A DNA stretch of 64,000 nt from Microbispora bryophytorum (GTDB lineage Bacteria; Actinomycetota; Actinomycetes; Streptosporangiales; Streptosporangiaceae): assembly GCF_006874465.1 (NCBI RefSeq), contig NZ_VIRL01000017.1, positions 62,001 through 126,000 of the forward strand, given 5' to 3'. Positions 8,343-17,686 of this stretch are shown here, in pieces; the first letter of the stretch is position 1, and every line of letters starts with the position of its first letter. The notes below the pieces were generated by a model. The model saw only the letters and a program-made list of their open reading frames with translations, made no database searches and was not told the DNA's origin. The translations under genes were made by a program, and so were the position numbers.

Positions 8343-9344
8343 ATGACGATGACGCACCGGTACGAGGACGTGTGGGTTTCCACCGCCGACCCGAGCGTGA
8401 TCGGCGCGCTGCGCAGGGCGGCGGTCGCGCTGGCCACGGCCTCCGGGTTCGACCAGAACCGCACCGGTCAGGTCGCGGTGGCGGTGACCGAGGCGGTCTC
8501 GAACCTGGTCAAGCACGCGGTGGGGGGTGCCGTGCTCGTACGCCACCACCTGGAGCGCCCGGGCACGGTCGAACTCGTGGCCGTCGACAGGGGCCCCGGA
8601 ATCGCCGACCTCGGCCGCGCCCTGCGGGACGGCTACTCCACCTCGGGCACGCTCGGCATCGGCCTCGGCGCGATCGCCCGCATGGCCACGGGCTGGGACG
8701 TCTACTCGGTGCCCGGCAGGGGAACCGTGCTGGTCCTGCACTTCACCGCGGACGGCCTGCCCGGCCCGCCGCTGCGGGTGAGCGGGCTGCGCCGTCCCAT
8801 CGGCGAGGAGAGCGTGTGCGGCGACGCCTTCGCCTTCTCCGACGACGGCGACGCGGTCAGCGTCCTGGTCTGCGACGGGCTCGGCCACGGCGACCTCGCC
8901 GCGCACGCCTCCCGCGAGGCCGTGCGGATCTTCATGGAGGATCCGCACGCCCTTCCGGCCTCCGCTCTCGAACGCGTGCACCGGGGGCTGGGCCACACGC
9001 GGGGCGGGGCGGTCGCGGTGGTGCGGGTCGGCCGTGAGAGCGTCACGTTCGCCGGGCTGGGCAACATCTCGGGCTGGATCGCGCACGCCGAAGGCCGCCA
9101 GGGAATGATCTCGCTGCCCGGCATCGCCGGGCACAAGGGCAGGCGTCCCCGGCAGTACGAGTACGCGCTGCCGCCGCATGCCACGGTGGTGCTCCACTCC
9201 GACGGTCTCACCGACCGCTGGCACCCCGCCTCCTTCCCCGGGCTGTTCGCCCATTCCCCGGCCGTGGTGGGCGCGACCCTGCTGCGCGACGTGGGCAGCC
9301 GCAGGGACGATGCCTGCGTCGTAACCGTCAAACAGGGGCAGTGA
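8343..9344 (+). CDS. Fused anti-sigma-type ATPase and SpoIIE/RsbX-like PP2C phosphatase
   Basis: A 333-residue two-domain protein. Residues 1-140 are a second RsbT/RsbW-like GHKL ATPase (AVTEAVSNLVKHA, DRGPGIADL, GTLGIGLG). Residues 150-333 are a compact PP2C/SpoIIE phosphatase (VLVCDGLGHG, LHSDGLTDRW, DDACVV). The phosphatase half corresponds to RsbX, which resets phosphorylated RsbR/RsbS. The kinase half fused to it would place both switch directions in one chain; that is an inference. It starts 35 bp after rsbT and its stop overlaps the next start. Confidence 0.85.
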   Translation: MTMTHRYEDVWVSTADPSVIGALRRAAVALATASGFDQNRTGQVAVAVTEAVSNLVKHAVGGAVLVRHHLERPGTVELVAVDRGPGIADLGRALRDGYSTSGTLGIGLGAIARMATGWDVYSVPGRGTVLVLHFTADGLPGPPLRVSGLRRPIGEESVCGDAFAFSDDGDAVSVLVCDGLGHGDLAAHASREAVRIFMEDPHALPASALERVHRGLGHTRGGAVAVVRVGRESVTFAGLGNISGWIAHAEGRQGMISLPGIAGHKGRRPRQYEYALPPHATVVLHSDGLTDRWHPASFPGLFAHSPAVVGATLLRDVGSRRDDACVVTVKQGQ

Positions 9345-11086
9345 TGGGCGAGGTGCTCACCCGCGCGGAGATCTGCAGCGACCAGGACGTCTTCGCCGTA
9401 CGGCAACTGGGCCGCCGGATCGCCGAAATCGTCGGGCTTGAATCCCAGGATCAGATCCGGGTGGCGACGGCGCTGAGCGAGATCGGCCGTGAGGCGCTGG
9501 GGCGGGGCGCCGGGAGCACCGTCGTCTTCGACCTGCGTGAGGATCGGCTGGTCATCACGGTGGACTGTCTCGACGGCGCCGACCTGCGGGAGAGCGAGGG
9601 CGTGAAGCTGGCCGGTCGTCTGGTCGACGAGATCGCGCTGTCGGCCGGGGACAGACGCGTCACGCTGGTGAAGCGGGTGCCCGAGCACCGCAGGCGGCGG
9701 TCGCTCGACGGCATCCGCGCGGAGCTGGCCCATCTCTCGCCTCCCACGGCGGCCCTGGACGTGCTGCGTGAGCAGAACAGGGAGCTGGCCGGCACCCTGG
9801 AGGAGGTGCTCCGGCTCAACGCGGAGTTGACCGAGACCAACCAGGGCGTGCTGGCGCTGTACAACCAGCTGTCGGCCGAGCTGGAGGAGACCAACCGCGG
9901 TGTCGTGGCGCTCTACGCCGAGCTGGACGAGAAGTCGTCCCAGCTCCGGCAGGCCGCCGAGGCCAGGCAGCGGTTCTGGGCCAACGTGAGCCACGAGCTG
10001 CGGCTGCCGCTGAACTCGATCATCGGCCTGGTCCGGCTGCTGCTCGGCTCGGGCGCGGAACCGCTCACCGGGGAGCAGCACCACCAGGTCACCCTCATCG
10101 GCGCTTCCGCGGAGACCCTGCTGGCGCTCGTGGGAGAGCTGCTCGACCTGGCCAAGGCCGAGTCCGGGCGGCTGGACCCGCAGCCGTCGATGGTGGACGT
10201 GGTCGCCCTGGCCGAGGGGCTGCGCATGACGCTCCAGCCCGCCGGCCGGGCCGACGGGGTCACGCTGTCGGCCCACGTGTCGGCCGACGTGTCGGACGAG
10301 ATCGGCGAGATGTTCGTCGACGAGACCATGCTGACCACCATCCTGCGCAACCTGCTGTCGAACGCGCTGAAGTTCACCGAGCAGGGGGAGGTGCGCCTGA
10401 CGGCCGCCGTGGACCCCGCGATGGCCGAGGTCGTCTTCACCGTCGCCGACACCGGCGTGGGCATTCCCCCCGAGCACCTGGAGCGCGTCTTCGAGGAGTT
10501 CTTCCAGGTGCCCGGGCCGCTCCAGCTCAAGACGAAGGGCACCGGCCTCGGCCTGCCGTACGCCCGGAGGCTGACGGAGGCGATCGGCGGCACGCTGGAA
10601 CTGGCGAGCAGGCCGGGCGAGGGCACCACGGCGACGCTGCGGGTGCCGCACCGGATGGTCAGTCCAGAGGTGGGCCGGGTGCTCGTGGCCGACGACGACG
10701 CGGGCTTCCGTGCGGTGGCCCGGCGGATGCTCTTCGGGTTCGCGGCCGCGGTGGACGAGGCGGCCGACGGAGTCGAGGCCCTCAACCTGATGCGCGAGCG
10801 ACCGCCGGAGGTGGTCCTGGTCGACCTCCTCATGCCGCGCCTGGACGGCACGGCGCTGCTGCACCGGATGGCCGAGGACGACGTCCTGTGCGGGATCCCG
10901 GCGGTCGTCGTGTCGGTGGTGTCCGAGCAGCCGGGAGAGCCTCATCCGGTGCTGCCGAAGCACGGGCTGCGCAGGGACCAGCTTCTGGAGGCGCTCAGGG
11001 AGGCCGTACGCGACAGGGCCGGACGCGACAAGGCCGTACGGTGTGCACGGAGCGTGGAGGGTGACAGGGGTGGGGCTCATGATTGA
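9344..11086 (+). CDS. Hybrid histidine kinase with N-terminal degenerate RsbT-like domain and C-terminal receiver
   Basis: A 580-residue soluble hybrid kinase with no membrane segments. The order is an RsbT-like ATPase fold without clear G boxes (1-115), a coiled coil (about 140-210), HisKA with H217 in NVSHELR, HATPase (NLLSNALKF, DTGVGIP, GTGLGLP), and a receiver with D494 in VLVDLLMP. It probably senses through partners rather than a ligand. The ATG at 9344 overlaps the previous stop (TGATG); a GTG three bases earlier is the alternative. Confidence 0.88.
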   Translation: MGEVLTRAEICSDQDVFAVRQLGRRIAEIVGLESQDQIRVATALSEIGREALGRGAGSTVVFDLREDRLVITVDCLDGADLRESEGVKLAGRLVDEIALSAGDRRVTLVKRVPEHRRRRSLDGIRAELAHLSPPTAALDVLREQNRELAGTLEEVLRLNAELTETNQGVLALYNQLSAELEETNRGVVALYAELDEKSSQLRQAAEARQRFWANVSHELRLPLNSIIGLVRLLLGSGAEPLTGEQHHQVTLIGASAETLLALVGELLDLAKAESGRLDPQPSMVDVVALAEGLRMTLQPAGRADGVTLSAHVSADVSDEIGEMFVDETMLTTILRNLLSNALKFTEQGEVRLTAAVDPAMAEVVFTVADTGVGIPPEHLERVFEEFFQVPGPLQLKTKGTGLGLPYARRLTEAIGGTLELASRPGEGTTATLRVPHRMVSPEVGRVLVADDDAGFRAVARRMLFGFAAAVDEAADGVEALNLMRERPPEVVLVDLLMPRLDGTALLHRMAEDDVLCGIPAVVVSVVSEQPGEPHPVLPKHGLRRDQLLEALREAVRDRAGRDKAVRCARSVEGDRGGAHD

Positions 11087-12653
11087 CGACGCGGCGACGG
11101 TCCTGGTCGTGGACGACATCCCCACCAAGCGCTACGTCCTGGCGAGCTGGTTGCGCCGTAGCGGGCATCGGGTCGTCGAGGCCGGAGGAGGCGAGGAGGC
11201 GCTGGCCGTCGTCGGCGTGCTCAAACCCGACCTCGTCATCCTCGACGTACGGATGCCCGACGTGGGCGGCATCGAGGTGTGCGAGAAGATCAAGGCGAAT
11301 CCGGAGACCGCCTCGATTCCGGTGATCCAGGTGTCCGGAAACGCCGTCACCCCGGCCGACCGCGCCGAGGGGCTGGAACGCGGAGCCGACGCATACCTGT
11401 CGGAGCCGATCCAGCCCGACGAGTTCGCCGCGACGGTGCGGGCGACCCTGCGGTACTACCGGGCGCGGCAGCGTGCCGAGCGGATGGCGGCCAGGCTGAG
11501 CGAGCTGGCCGAGATCACGCTGGAGATGAACCAGGCGGAGGACTTCGAACGGCTCCTGTCGGCGGCCGCCGAGGGCTGCTCCCGCCTGCTGGAGCGCTAC
11601 TCGCGGGTGCTGGCGATCCCGCCGGACGGACGGCTGCGCAGGTTCTCCGCCCGGCCGGGGGAGCACGCGGTGGCACGGCCGGTCCATCCCGACACCCTGG
11701 AGCGGCTGAGCACCATCTCCATCGGGGAGTCCCCCGGAGTGAGGACGTTCGAGATCGACAACGCGACCTGGGCCCGTGTGGTCCCCGACAGCGACGTCGT
11801 CGCGCACGTGTCCGGCATGCTGTGCCGTACGAAGGCGGGCCGGCCGCCGGTGTTCCTCGGGGTGGAGACGGGCTCGCCGCTCGACGGCGCGGAGGTGAGC
11901 CTGCTGCGGCAGCTCGGCCAGGCGCTGGCGCTGGCGGTCGACGCGGCCCGCGCCTACGCCGAGGAGCACACGATCGCGCTCACGTTGCAGCGCAGCCTGC
12001 TGCCCGCCGAGATTCCCCGGATTCCCGGCCTGCTGATCAGTGTGCGCTACCAGCCGGCGGTGGACAACGTGGAGGTGGGCGGCGACTTCTACGAGGTCCT
12101 GCCCCTCGGCGATCGGGTCCTGGTCGCGCTCGGCGACGTGCAGGGCCACTCGCTCTACGCCGCCACCGTGATGGCGGAGCTGCGCTACGCGCTGCGGGCG
12201 TCGGTGATCGACGTCGTCGACCCCGCCGGCTCGATGAGCCTGCTCAACGCCGTCCTGCGGCGCTACCACCCCGGCATGACGGCGACCGTCTGCCTGATGC
12301 TGATAAATCCCGCGACGGGGGAGAGCGAGATCGTCAACGCCGGGCACATCCCGCCGCTGCTGGCCGGGAAGGGGGCGGCCTACCACCGGTTCGGCAACCT
12401 GCTGCTCGGGGTGGCCCACGAGGTCTATCGGGTGGACCGGGTCCGGCTGCCCGAGGACGCCACCGTGCTGATGTTCACCGACGGGTTGATCGAGGACCGC
12501 GACAAACTGCTCGACGAGAGTCTGGAGATCGCCCGGCAGCAGGCCGAGGACGTGACCGACGACCTGGAGGGCTTCTGCGACCGGCTGATCGCCACCTTCG
12601 GCGCCCGCGAGGACGACGTGGCGGTGGTCGCCGTCCGTCGCGTGCCGTTCTGA
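11079..12653 (+). CDS. Receiver-PP2C phosphatase (RsbU-like output protein)
   Basis: A 524-residue protein with a receiver domain (D12, D13, D56), a GAF-like linker (about 150-300) and a PP2C/SpoIIE domain (GDVQGHSLYAATVM, NAGHIPPLL, FTDGLIEDR). It probably dephosphorylates an anti-anti-sigma factor encoded elsewhere. The usual receiver lysine is replaced: the motif reads YLSEPI, with glutamate at 109. The ATG overlaps the end of the hybrid kinase by 8 bp, so the kinase is its likely partner; GTG 11061 is an alternative in-frame start. Confidence 0.85.
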   Translation: MIDDAATVLVVDDIPTKRYVLASWLRRSGHRVVEAGGGEEALAVVGVLKPDLVILDVRMPDVGGIEVCEKIKANPETASIPVIQVSGNAVTPADRAEGLERGADAYLSEPIQPDEFAATVRATLRYYRARQRAERMAARLSELAEITLEMNQAEDFERLLSAAAEGCSRLLERYSRVLAIPPDGRLRRFSARPGEHAVARPVHPDTLERLSTISIGESPGVRTFEIDNATWARVVPDSDVVAHVSGMLCRTKAGRPPVFLGVETGSPLDGAEVSLLRQLGQALALAVDAARAYAEEHTIALTLQRSLLPAEIPRIPGLLISVRYQPAVDNVEVGGDFYEVLPLGDRVLVALGDVQGHSLYAATVMAELRYALRASVIDVVDPAGSMSLLNAVLRRYHPGMTATVCLMLINPATGESEIVNAGHIPPLLAGKGAAYHRFGNLLLGVAHEVYRVDRVRLPEDATVLMFTDGLIEDRDKLLDESLEIARQQAEDVTDDLEGFCDRLIATFGAREDDVAVVAVRRVPF

Positions 12654-12657
12654 GGTC

Positions 12658-12705
12658 GTCCACAGGCCGGGCATCGTCCACAGGCCGGCGTTGTCCACAG
12701 GCCGG
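12658..12705 (+). repeat. Three direct copies of GTCCACAGGCCGG
   Basis: The 13-mer occurs at 12658-12670, 12676-12688 and 12693-12705, spaced 18 and 17 bp, between the stressosome operon and the ygfZ-like gene. It may be a binding array or a replication-slippage product. It is too short and irregular for CRISPR. Confidence 0.75.
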
Positions 12706-12768
12706 GCGTTGTTTAGGTACGCCTGCCGCCGCCACGCCGGCCGTGCGGGACCGAATAGCCTTGACGGC

Positions 12769-13836
12769 ATGCGGAGCCCTTTGCTTGACACATCCGGCGC
12801 GGTAGCCGCGCAGGCGCCGGACGAGACGGTCGCGGCCCACTACGGCGATCCCTATGCCGAGCAGCGTGCGCTGGCCGGCGGGCGGGCGCTGGTCGACCGG
12901 AGCAACCGCGAGGTCGTGCGGATCACCGGGCCCGACCGGCTGAGCTGGCTCAACGACCTCAGCTCGCAGAAGCTCGACACGCTCCAGCCGGGCACGCCCA
13001 CCCAGACCCTGCTGCTCGACCCGCAGGGCCGCGTCGAGCACCACCTCGCGCTCGTGGACGACGGCGAGGCCGTGTGGGCCCACGTGGAGCCGGGCACCTC
13101 GGCCGAGCTGGTCGCCTTCCTGGAGAAGATGCGGTTCATGCTGCGTGTCGAGGTCGCCGACGTCACCTCGGACTACGCGGTGGTCTCCCTCGCCCCTCCT
13201 TCTCCGGACGGGGGCGCCGAGGCGCTCGGCGCGACCGTGGAAGGAGCCGTCGCGGTCGGCGGCGACCTGCTCGTGCCGCGCGAGCGGCTGGGCGGCCTTC
13301 CGGACGCGCTGGGCCTGCGCCCCGCCGGTCTGTGGGCCTACGAGGCGCTGCGCATCGCCGCGCACGTGCCCAGGCTCGGGTTCGAGACCGACCACAAGGC
13401 GATCCCTCACGAGATCGGCTGGATCGACGTGGCCGTGCACATGACCAAGGGATGCTACCGGGGCCAGGAGACGGTCGCCCGGGTGCACAACCTCGGCCAC
13501 CCACCCCGCCGCCTGGTCTTCCTGCACCTCGACGGCAGCGTGGACGAGCTGCCCCCGCACGGCGCGCCGGTGACCCTCGGTGTCGGCACGCCGGTCGAGG
13601 CCGAGCCGGAGGCCGCCGTGGAGGGCTCCGCCCAGCCCGGGCAGATCGGCTTCGTGGGCTCGTCGGCCCGTCACTACGAGCTGGGCCCGATCGCCCTCGC
13701 GATCGTGAAGCGTACGGTGCCGGTGGACATCGATCTGCTGGCCGGCGGTGTGGCGGCGACCCAGGAGATCGTGGTGCCGCCGGACGCCGGGCGCAACGTG
13801 AAGATCGACCCCGCCCTCCGCCGCCGCATCCGCTAG
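12769..13836 (+). CDS. ygfZ: YgfZ/GcvT-family folate-binding Fe-S maintenance protein
   Basis: A 355-residue protein with the GcvT-like fold and the hallmark KGCYRGQETVAR near residue 225. YgfZ/IBA57 proteins bind tetrahydrofolate and help assemble or repair Fe-S clusters. The ATG at 12769 lies shortly after TAGCCT (a -10-like hexamer), consistent with a nearly leaderless transcript. A VanZ-like gene is convergent downstream. Confidence 0.88.
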   Translation: MRSPLLDTSGAVAAQAPDETVAAHYGDPYAEQRALAGGRALVDRSNREVVRITGPDRLSWLNDLSSQKLDTLQPGTPTQTLLLDPQGRVEHHLALVDDGEAVWAHVEPGTSAELVAFLEKMRFMLRVEVADVTSDYAVVSLAPPSPDGGAEALGATVEGAVAVGGDLLVPRERLGGLPDALGLRPAGLWAYEALRIAAHVPRLGFETDHKAIPHEIGWIDVAVHMTKGCYRGQETVARVHNLGHPPRRLVFLHLDGSVDELPPHGAPVTLGVGTPVEAEPEAAVEGSAQPGQIGFVGSSARHYELGPIALAIVKRTVPVDIDLLAGGVAATQEIVVPPDAGRNVKIDPALRRRIR

Positions 13837-13858
13837 GGATCTGTCAGCGGCGGGCCCG

Positions 13859-13911
13859 CCACCTACGGGTGCACAGGTGGTGGGCTCGCCCACCACCTAC
13901 GGGTGCACAGG
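13859..13911 (-). repeat. 34-bp tandem duplication at the 3' end of the vanZ-like gene
   Basis: CCACCTACGGGTGCACAGG occurs at 13859-13877 and again at 13893-13911. The 34-bp offset is not a multiple of three. The second pass is therefore read in another frame, which supplies the TAG stop of the vanZ-like gene. Confidence 0.8.
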
Positions 13912-14396
13912 GCCGCGAGCACGGCGCCCGCCGTGTTGAGGATCACGTCGTCCACGGAGCTCACCCGCCCGAGCCGCAGGCCGTACTGGAGAATTTCGAC
14001 GGCGAGCGAGGCGGTGGCCGCGACGGCGGCCACCGCCGCGGGCGAGGCGAAGCGCGCGGAGCGGACCGGGAGCATCGCGCCGAGCGCGGCGAAGACCAGG
14101 AGGTTGCCGCCGATCTGCACGACCGCCGCTCCCGTTGACAACCGTGCGACCTGGCCCGCCAGGTCCACCAGGGGAACGACGTGCACGCCCTCCTCCGTTC
14201 CCGGCGTGAGGATCATCCAGATCCAGGGTGCGGTCCCGGTCACCATGACCACGTCGGCGACGGCGGTGCGGAGGGGAGCGGGATGTCCACGGCGGGCGCG
14301 GTGGGGGGTGAGGAGCACGACGGCGAGAGCGGCCACGGGAACGGCGCAGACGGTCGTGACGATGACATATAACCAGGTGCTCCACGCCTCCCGCAT
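13863..14396 (-). CDS. VanZ-family membrane protein
   Basis: A 177-residue membrane protein with four predicted helices (about 8-30, 45-62, 88-110, 118-165) and the VanZ pattern GNLLVFAALGAMLP and EILQYGLRLGRVSSVDDVILNTAG. VanZ proteins are linked to teicoplanin resistance in enterococci, but most actinobacterial homologues have no assigned role. The C-terminus CTRRWWASPPPVHP comes from a 34-bp duplication that changed the frame. It is convergent with ygfZ. Confidence 0.82.
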   Translation of the reverse strand: MREAWSTWLYVIVTTVCAVPVAALAVVLLTPHRARRGHPAPLRTAVADVVMVTGTAPWIWMILTPGTEEGVHVVPLVDLAGQVARLSTGAAVVQIGGNLLVFAALGAMLPVRSARFASPAAVAAVAATASLAVEILQYGLRLGRVSSVDDVILNTAGAVLAALCTRRWWASPPPVHP

Positions 14397-14432
14397 CCGA
14401 TCATGATGGCAGGCCGGGGGAGACCGGGACGG

Positions 14433-14858
14433 TCAGACGTCCAGGACGAGGGTGATCGGGCCGTCGTTGGTGAGGGTGACCTTCATGTCGGCGCCGAAGA
14501 CGCCCGTCTCCACCTGCGCGCCGAGTGCCCGGAGCTCGGCCACCACGGCCTCCACGAGAGGCTCGGCCACCGGGCCGGGCGCGGCGGCCTGCCAGGTGGG
14601 CCTGCGGCCCCTGCGGGCGTCGCCGTACAGCGTGAACTGGCTGATCACCAGCAGCGGCGCGCCGATGTCGGAGCAGGACTTCTCGCCGTGCAGGATGCGC
14701 AGTCCCCACAGCTTGGCGGCGAGCCGGGCCGCCTCGGCGCGCCCGTCGGTGTGGGTGACGCCCACGAGCACGAGCAGGCCGGGTTCGTCGACGGCGCCGA
14801 CGACCTGACCCTCCACCACAACGGACGCGGAGCTGACCCGCTGTACGACCGCACGCAT
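14433..14858 (-). CDS. dtd: D-aminoacyl-tRNA deacylase
   Basis: A 141-residue protein, full length for DTD. It has [13 protein letters not shown] at the N-terminus, the SQFTLYGD motif and a late [10 protein letters not shown] (gly-cis-Pro loop). It hydrolyses D-aminoacyl and mischarged glycyl-tRNA in the cytoplasm. The ATG at 14858 is chosen by family alignment; the frame stays open far upstream only because of high GC. It is divergent from the asparaginase gene. Confidence 0.93.
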   Translation of the reverse strand: MRAVVQRVSSASVVVEGQVVGAVDEPGLLVLVGVTHTDGRAEAARLAAKLWGLRILHGEKSCSDIGAPLLVISQFTLYGDARRGRRPTWQAAAPGPVAEPLVEAVVAELRALGAQVETGVFGADMKVTLTNDGPITLVLDV

Positions 14859-14903
14859 GGCCCCGAATTCTGCCACGTCCTGGGGCTTCGTAGACTGCCC
14901 GTC

Positions 14904-15845
14904 ATGTCGGAGATGGTCGTCGAGGTGGTCCGGTCGGGGTTCGTCGAGTCGGTGCACCGTGCGCGTGTGCACGTGATCGGGGCGGACGGCGCGCCGGTCC
15001 TGGTGTGCGGGGACACGTCGAGCCTGGCGTCGCCGCGTTCGGCTGTGAAGCCGCTGCAGGCGCTCGCGATGGTGCGGGCGGGCCTGCCGCTCGAAGACGA
15101 ACTGCTCGCGCTCGCCGCCGCGAGCCACAGCGGCGAGCCCTTCCACATCGACGGCGTACGGAAGATCCTCGCGGGCGCGGGGCTGGACGAGACGTCGCTG
15201 CGCTGCCCGGAGGACCTGCCCCTCGACGAGGAGGAGCGCCGCCGGGTCCTGCGGGAGCACGGCGACGCCCGCCGGATCCTGATGAACTGCTCGGGCAAGC
15301 ACGCCGCGATGCTCGCGACCTGCGCGGTCAACGGCTGGCCGGTCGACGACTACCGCCATCCCGGCCACCCGCTGCAGCGGGCCATCCGCGCGACGGTGGA
15401 GGAGCTCACCGGCGAGCGGGTCGCGGCGACCGGCGTGGACGGCTGCGGCGCGCCGCTGTTCTTCGTCTCGATGGCGGGGGTGACGCGTGCCTTCCGCGCC
15501 CTCACGCTCGCCCCGGCCGGCACGCCGGAGCGGCGCGTCGCCGACGCGATGCGCGCGCATCCCGAGTGGACGAGCGGCACGACCCGGGCGGAGAACCTGC
15601 TGATGCGGGCCGTTCCCGGGCTGCTGGTGAAGTCGGGCGCGGAGGCGTTCGACGCCTTCGCCGACGCCGAGGGCCGGGCCGGCACGGTGAAGATCGTGGA
15701 CGGCGGCGGCCGGGCCCGCGTGCCGGTCACCGTCGCCGCCCTGCGCGCCGCCGGGATCGACGCCCCGGAGCTGGCCGGGCTGGCCACCGCCCCCCTGTTC
15801 GGCGGCGGGGTCCCGGTCGGCGAGGTCCGCGTCCGTCCCGCCTGA
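14904..15845 (+). CDS. L-asparaginase II family protein
   Basis: A 313-residue protein of the AnsA/R. etli-type asparaginase family (PF06089), unrelated to bacterial type I/II enzymes despite the name. Typical segments are [38 protein letters not shown] and GVDGCGAP. It is predicted to hydrolyse asparagine to aspartate in the cytosol; no signal peptide is present. It starts 45 bp from the divergent dtd start. A long hairpin follows. Confidence 0.85.
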   Translation: MSEMVVEVVRSGFVESVHRARVHVIGADGAPVLVCGDTSSLASPRSAVKPLQALAMVRAGLPLEDELLALAAASHSGEPFHIDGVRKILAGAGLDETSLRCPEDLPLDEEERRRVLREHGDARRILMNCSGKHAAMLATCAVNGWPVDDYRHPGHPLQRAIRATVEELTGERVAATGVDGCGAPLFFVSMAGVTRAFRALTLAPAGTPERRVADAMRAHPEWTSGTTRAENLLMRAVPGLLVKSGAEAFDAFADAEGRAGTVKIVDGGGRARVPVTVAALRAAGIDAPELAGLATAPLFGGGVPVGEVRVRPA

Positions 15846-15861
15846 CCGGTCGCGGGTCACA

Positions 15862-15922
15862 GGCGGCGCGGTGCGGCAACCGGGCTCGCGTCGCCCGGCG
15901 CTACCGGCGTCACCGCGCCGCC
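15862..15922. terminator. Bidirectional terminator between asparaginase and DUF2207 genes
   Basis: Perfect 12-bp arms GGCGGCGCGGTG (15862-15873) and CACCGCGCCGCC (15911-15922) contain an inner CCGGGC/GCCCGG stem. It lies between two convergent genes. There is no T-tract, as is common in actinomycetes. Confidence 0.55.
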
Positions 15923-15940
15923 GGCTCCGGCTTATCCGGC

Positions 15941-17575
15941 TTATAGGGAGCGGAACTGGCGTGAGGTCGAGATCGCCCCGGAGGTGGTCATGACGAACGT
16001 CCGCATCGAGTCGGCGAACCTGGACAGGTCCCACTCCGCCGGGCCCTGGTACCAGTACAGGTGGTCGGTCTGCCGCCCGTCGCCGTCGAACGCGCTGACC
16101 ACCCGCGCCCACCGGTCCACACTGTCGAAGATCACCGCGTACGGCAGGTAGCGGGAGAACAGTTCCACGCGCCGGCCGGTGGGGACGTCGTCGACGCTCG
16201 CCCCCGCGAGGTACTCCCGGAACCCGAGCGTGTGCGCCAGGGCCGCGGCGCCCTGGGCCGTCTTGGCCGGCATGTACTGGGCGCCGAAGGCCAGCGCGGC
16301 TCCGGCGATGATCAGGGCCAGTCCCAGCAGGCCGTAAGACGTGAACCACGCGAGCAGGACGGTGGCGACCACCCCGAGCGCGACCACGACGAGGCCGATG
16401 GTGGTCCAGCGCGACCGGATGGAGTCGGGCCGCCGTGCGAACCAGCCCTGCGCCACGACGTCCTGATACAGCGCGTCGCGCACCGAGGACAGGCGTGCGG
16501 CGAACGACCCGTGCAGCTCCGACAGCAGCACCCTGTCGCGACCGTCGAAGATCGCGTCGTAGAGGGCGCGCTCGTACGGCAGCAGCTGGCCGACCGGGGC
16601 GCCGGGCAGCTTGACCAGGCACCAGTCGGGGGTGTCGTAGGTCTGGCGCGGCCGCTCGTCGATCCGCAGGTAGTTGCGCACGGCGAGGTCCACGATGGTC
16701 GCGGTCACGTCGACCACATCGGCCTGCTCGTCGAACAGCGTGCCGATCTGCCCGGGGCGCACGCCGTCCGGCGGGCTGAAGTGCCCGTTGAGATGGCCGC
16801 TGACCGGGCCGGACTCGCTGCAGACCACGCGGGCGTCGCGGCCCCGCGTCCAGTAGAGCAGCCCGACGCCGCCCAGCAGCAGCACCAGCAGCGCCGCCAG
16901 CGAGCCACCGGTCACCGTGTTCAGAGTGAACGCGGTGGACAGCTCGAACCTGCGCTCCAGGATCGGCCGGGCCCCCGTCGCGCCCTTGGGGTAGCCGACC
17001 ACGACCGTGAGCGTCTGGCCCTCCCCGAGGCCCTGCTGTTCGAAGGTGGAGGTGGTGCCGGTCTCCTCGACGGAGGCACTGGTGCAGGCGATGGCCGCGC
17101 TCAGCTCGCCGGCGAAGCAGGACAGGTTCTGCACCCGGCCCGGGCCGGTCACGGTGACGACCGCGTCCTTCACGGGGCCGGAGACCGCGAACCACCGCAG
17201 TTCCTCGCCCGACGCCGTGGGCGTCACGGCGCCGGTCACGTCGTATTCCACCGTGCCCTTGAACGTCAGGGTCTCCCCGTCGTACGAGCCGCCCTTGACG
17301 CCTGAGATGCGGTAGACGCGGTCGTGGCCGTCGTCGAAGCGGGTCCGGGTGAGCGGCGTGCGCCTGACCGTCTCGCCGGCCGGGGTGACCGTCTCCTTCA
17401 CATGGAGCACGCCGTTCGCGCGCAGCTCCATCGTCACCTCGTCCTTCGCCGGAGGCGCGGAAGCCGCGGTGTCGGCGTACGCGGTGTCGGCGTACGCGGT
17501 GACGGCATGCGCGGGGGAGGCGGCGAGGACGGCGAGCAGTGCCGCCAGTCCGAGCCGGCGCGCGAGATCCACCAT
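15941..17575 (-). CDS. DUF2207-domain membrane protein with signal peptide
   Basis: A 544-residue envelope protein. The signal peptide spans about residues 1-24 ([15 protein letters not shown]), followed by a duplicated [11 protein letters not shown]. An extracytoplasmic beta-rich DUF2207 domain runs to about 240. One transmembrane helix follows ([18 protein letters not shown]), then a cytoplasmic part, two more helices (about 410-450), and a glycine-poor C-terminus. Predicted membrane-anchored; the function is unknown. The ATG at 17575 is chosen because it immediately precedes the signal peptide. Confidence 0.78.
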   Translation of the reverse strand: MVDLARRLGLAALLAVLAASPAHAVTAYADTAYADTAASAPPAKDEVTMELRANGVLHVKETVTPAGETVRRTPLTRTRFDDGHDRVYRISGVKGGSYDGETLTFKGTVEYDVTGAVTPTASGEELRWFAVSGPVKDAVVTVTGPGRVQNLSCFAGELSAAIACTSASVEETGTTSTFEQQGLGEGQTLTVVVGYPKGATGARPILERRFELSTAFTLNTVTGGSLAALLVLLLGGVGLLYWTRGRDARVVCSESGPVSGHLNGHFSPPDGVRPGQIGTLFDEQADVVDVTATIVDLAVRNYLRIDERPRQTYDTPDWCLVKLPGAPVGQLLPYERALYDAIFDGRDRVLLSELHGSFAARLSSVRDALYQDVVAQGWFARRPDSIRSRWTTIGLVVVALGVVATVLLAWFTSYGLLGLALIIAGAALAFGAQYMPAKTAQGAAALAHTLGFREYLAGASVDDVPTGRRVELFSRYLPYAVIFDSVDRWARVVSAFDGDGRQTDHLYWYQGPAEWDLSRFADSMRTFVMTTSGAISTSRQFRSL

Positions 17576-17686
17576 GAGCCGCAACCCTATCGGTCCCGGT
17601 GCTCCAACTGGGGATCGAATGCGGTCAGCCGGACCGGTCAGGAATCGAGAAGCATGGGGAACACCACCGGCCGTAGCGTCATCGGT

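Noticed and set aside
12658..12705. Possible iterons or CRISPR
   Set aside because: Only three short copies, no Rep or Cas gene nearby, and repeats are too short for CRISPR.
14859..17195. A long minus-strand open frame continuous with dtd (920 codons in all)
   Set aside because: Only the last 141 codons are dtd. The upstream part is antisense to the asparaginase gene and out of frame with the DUF2207 gene; it stays open because of high GC.
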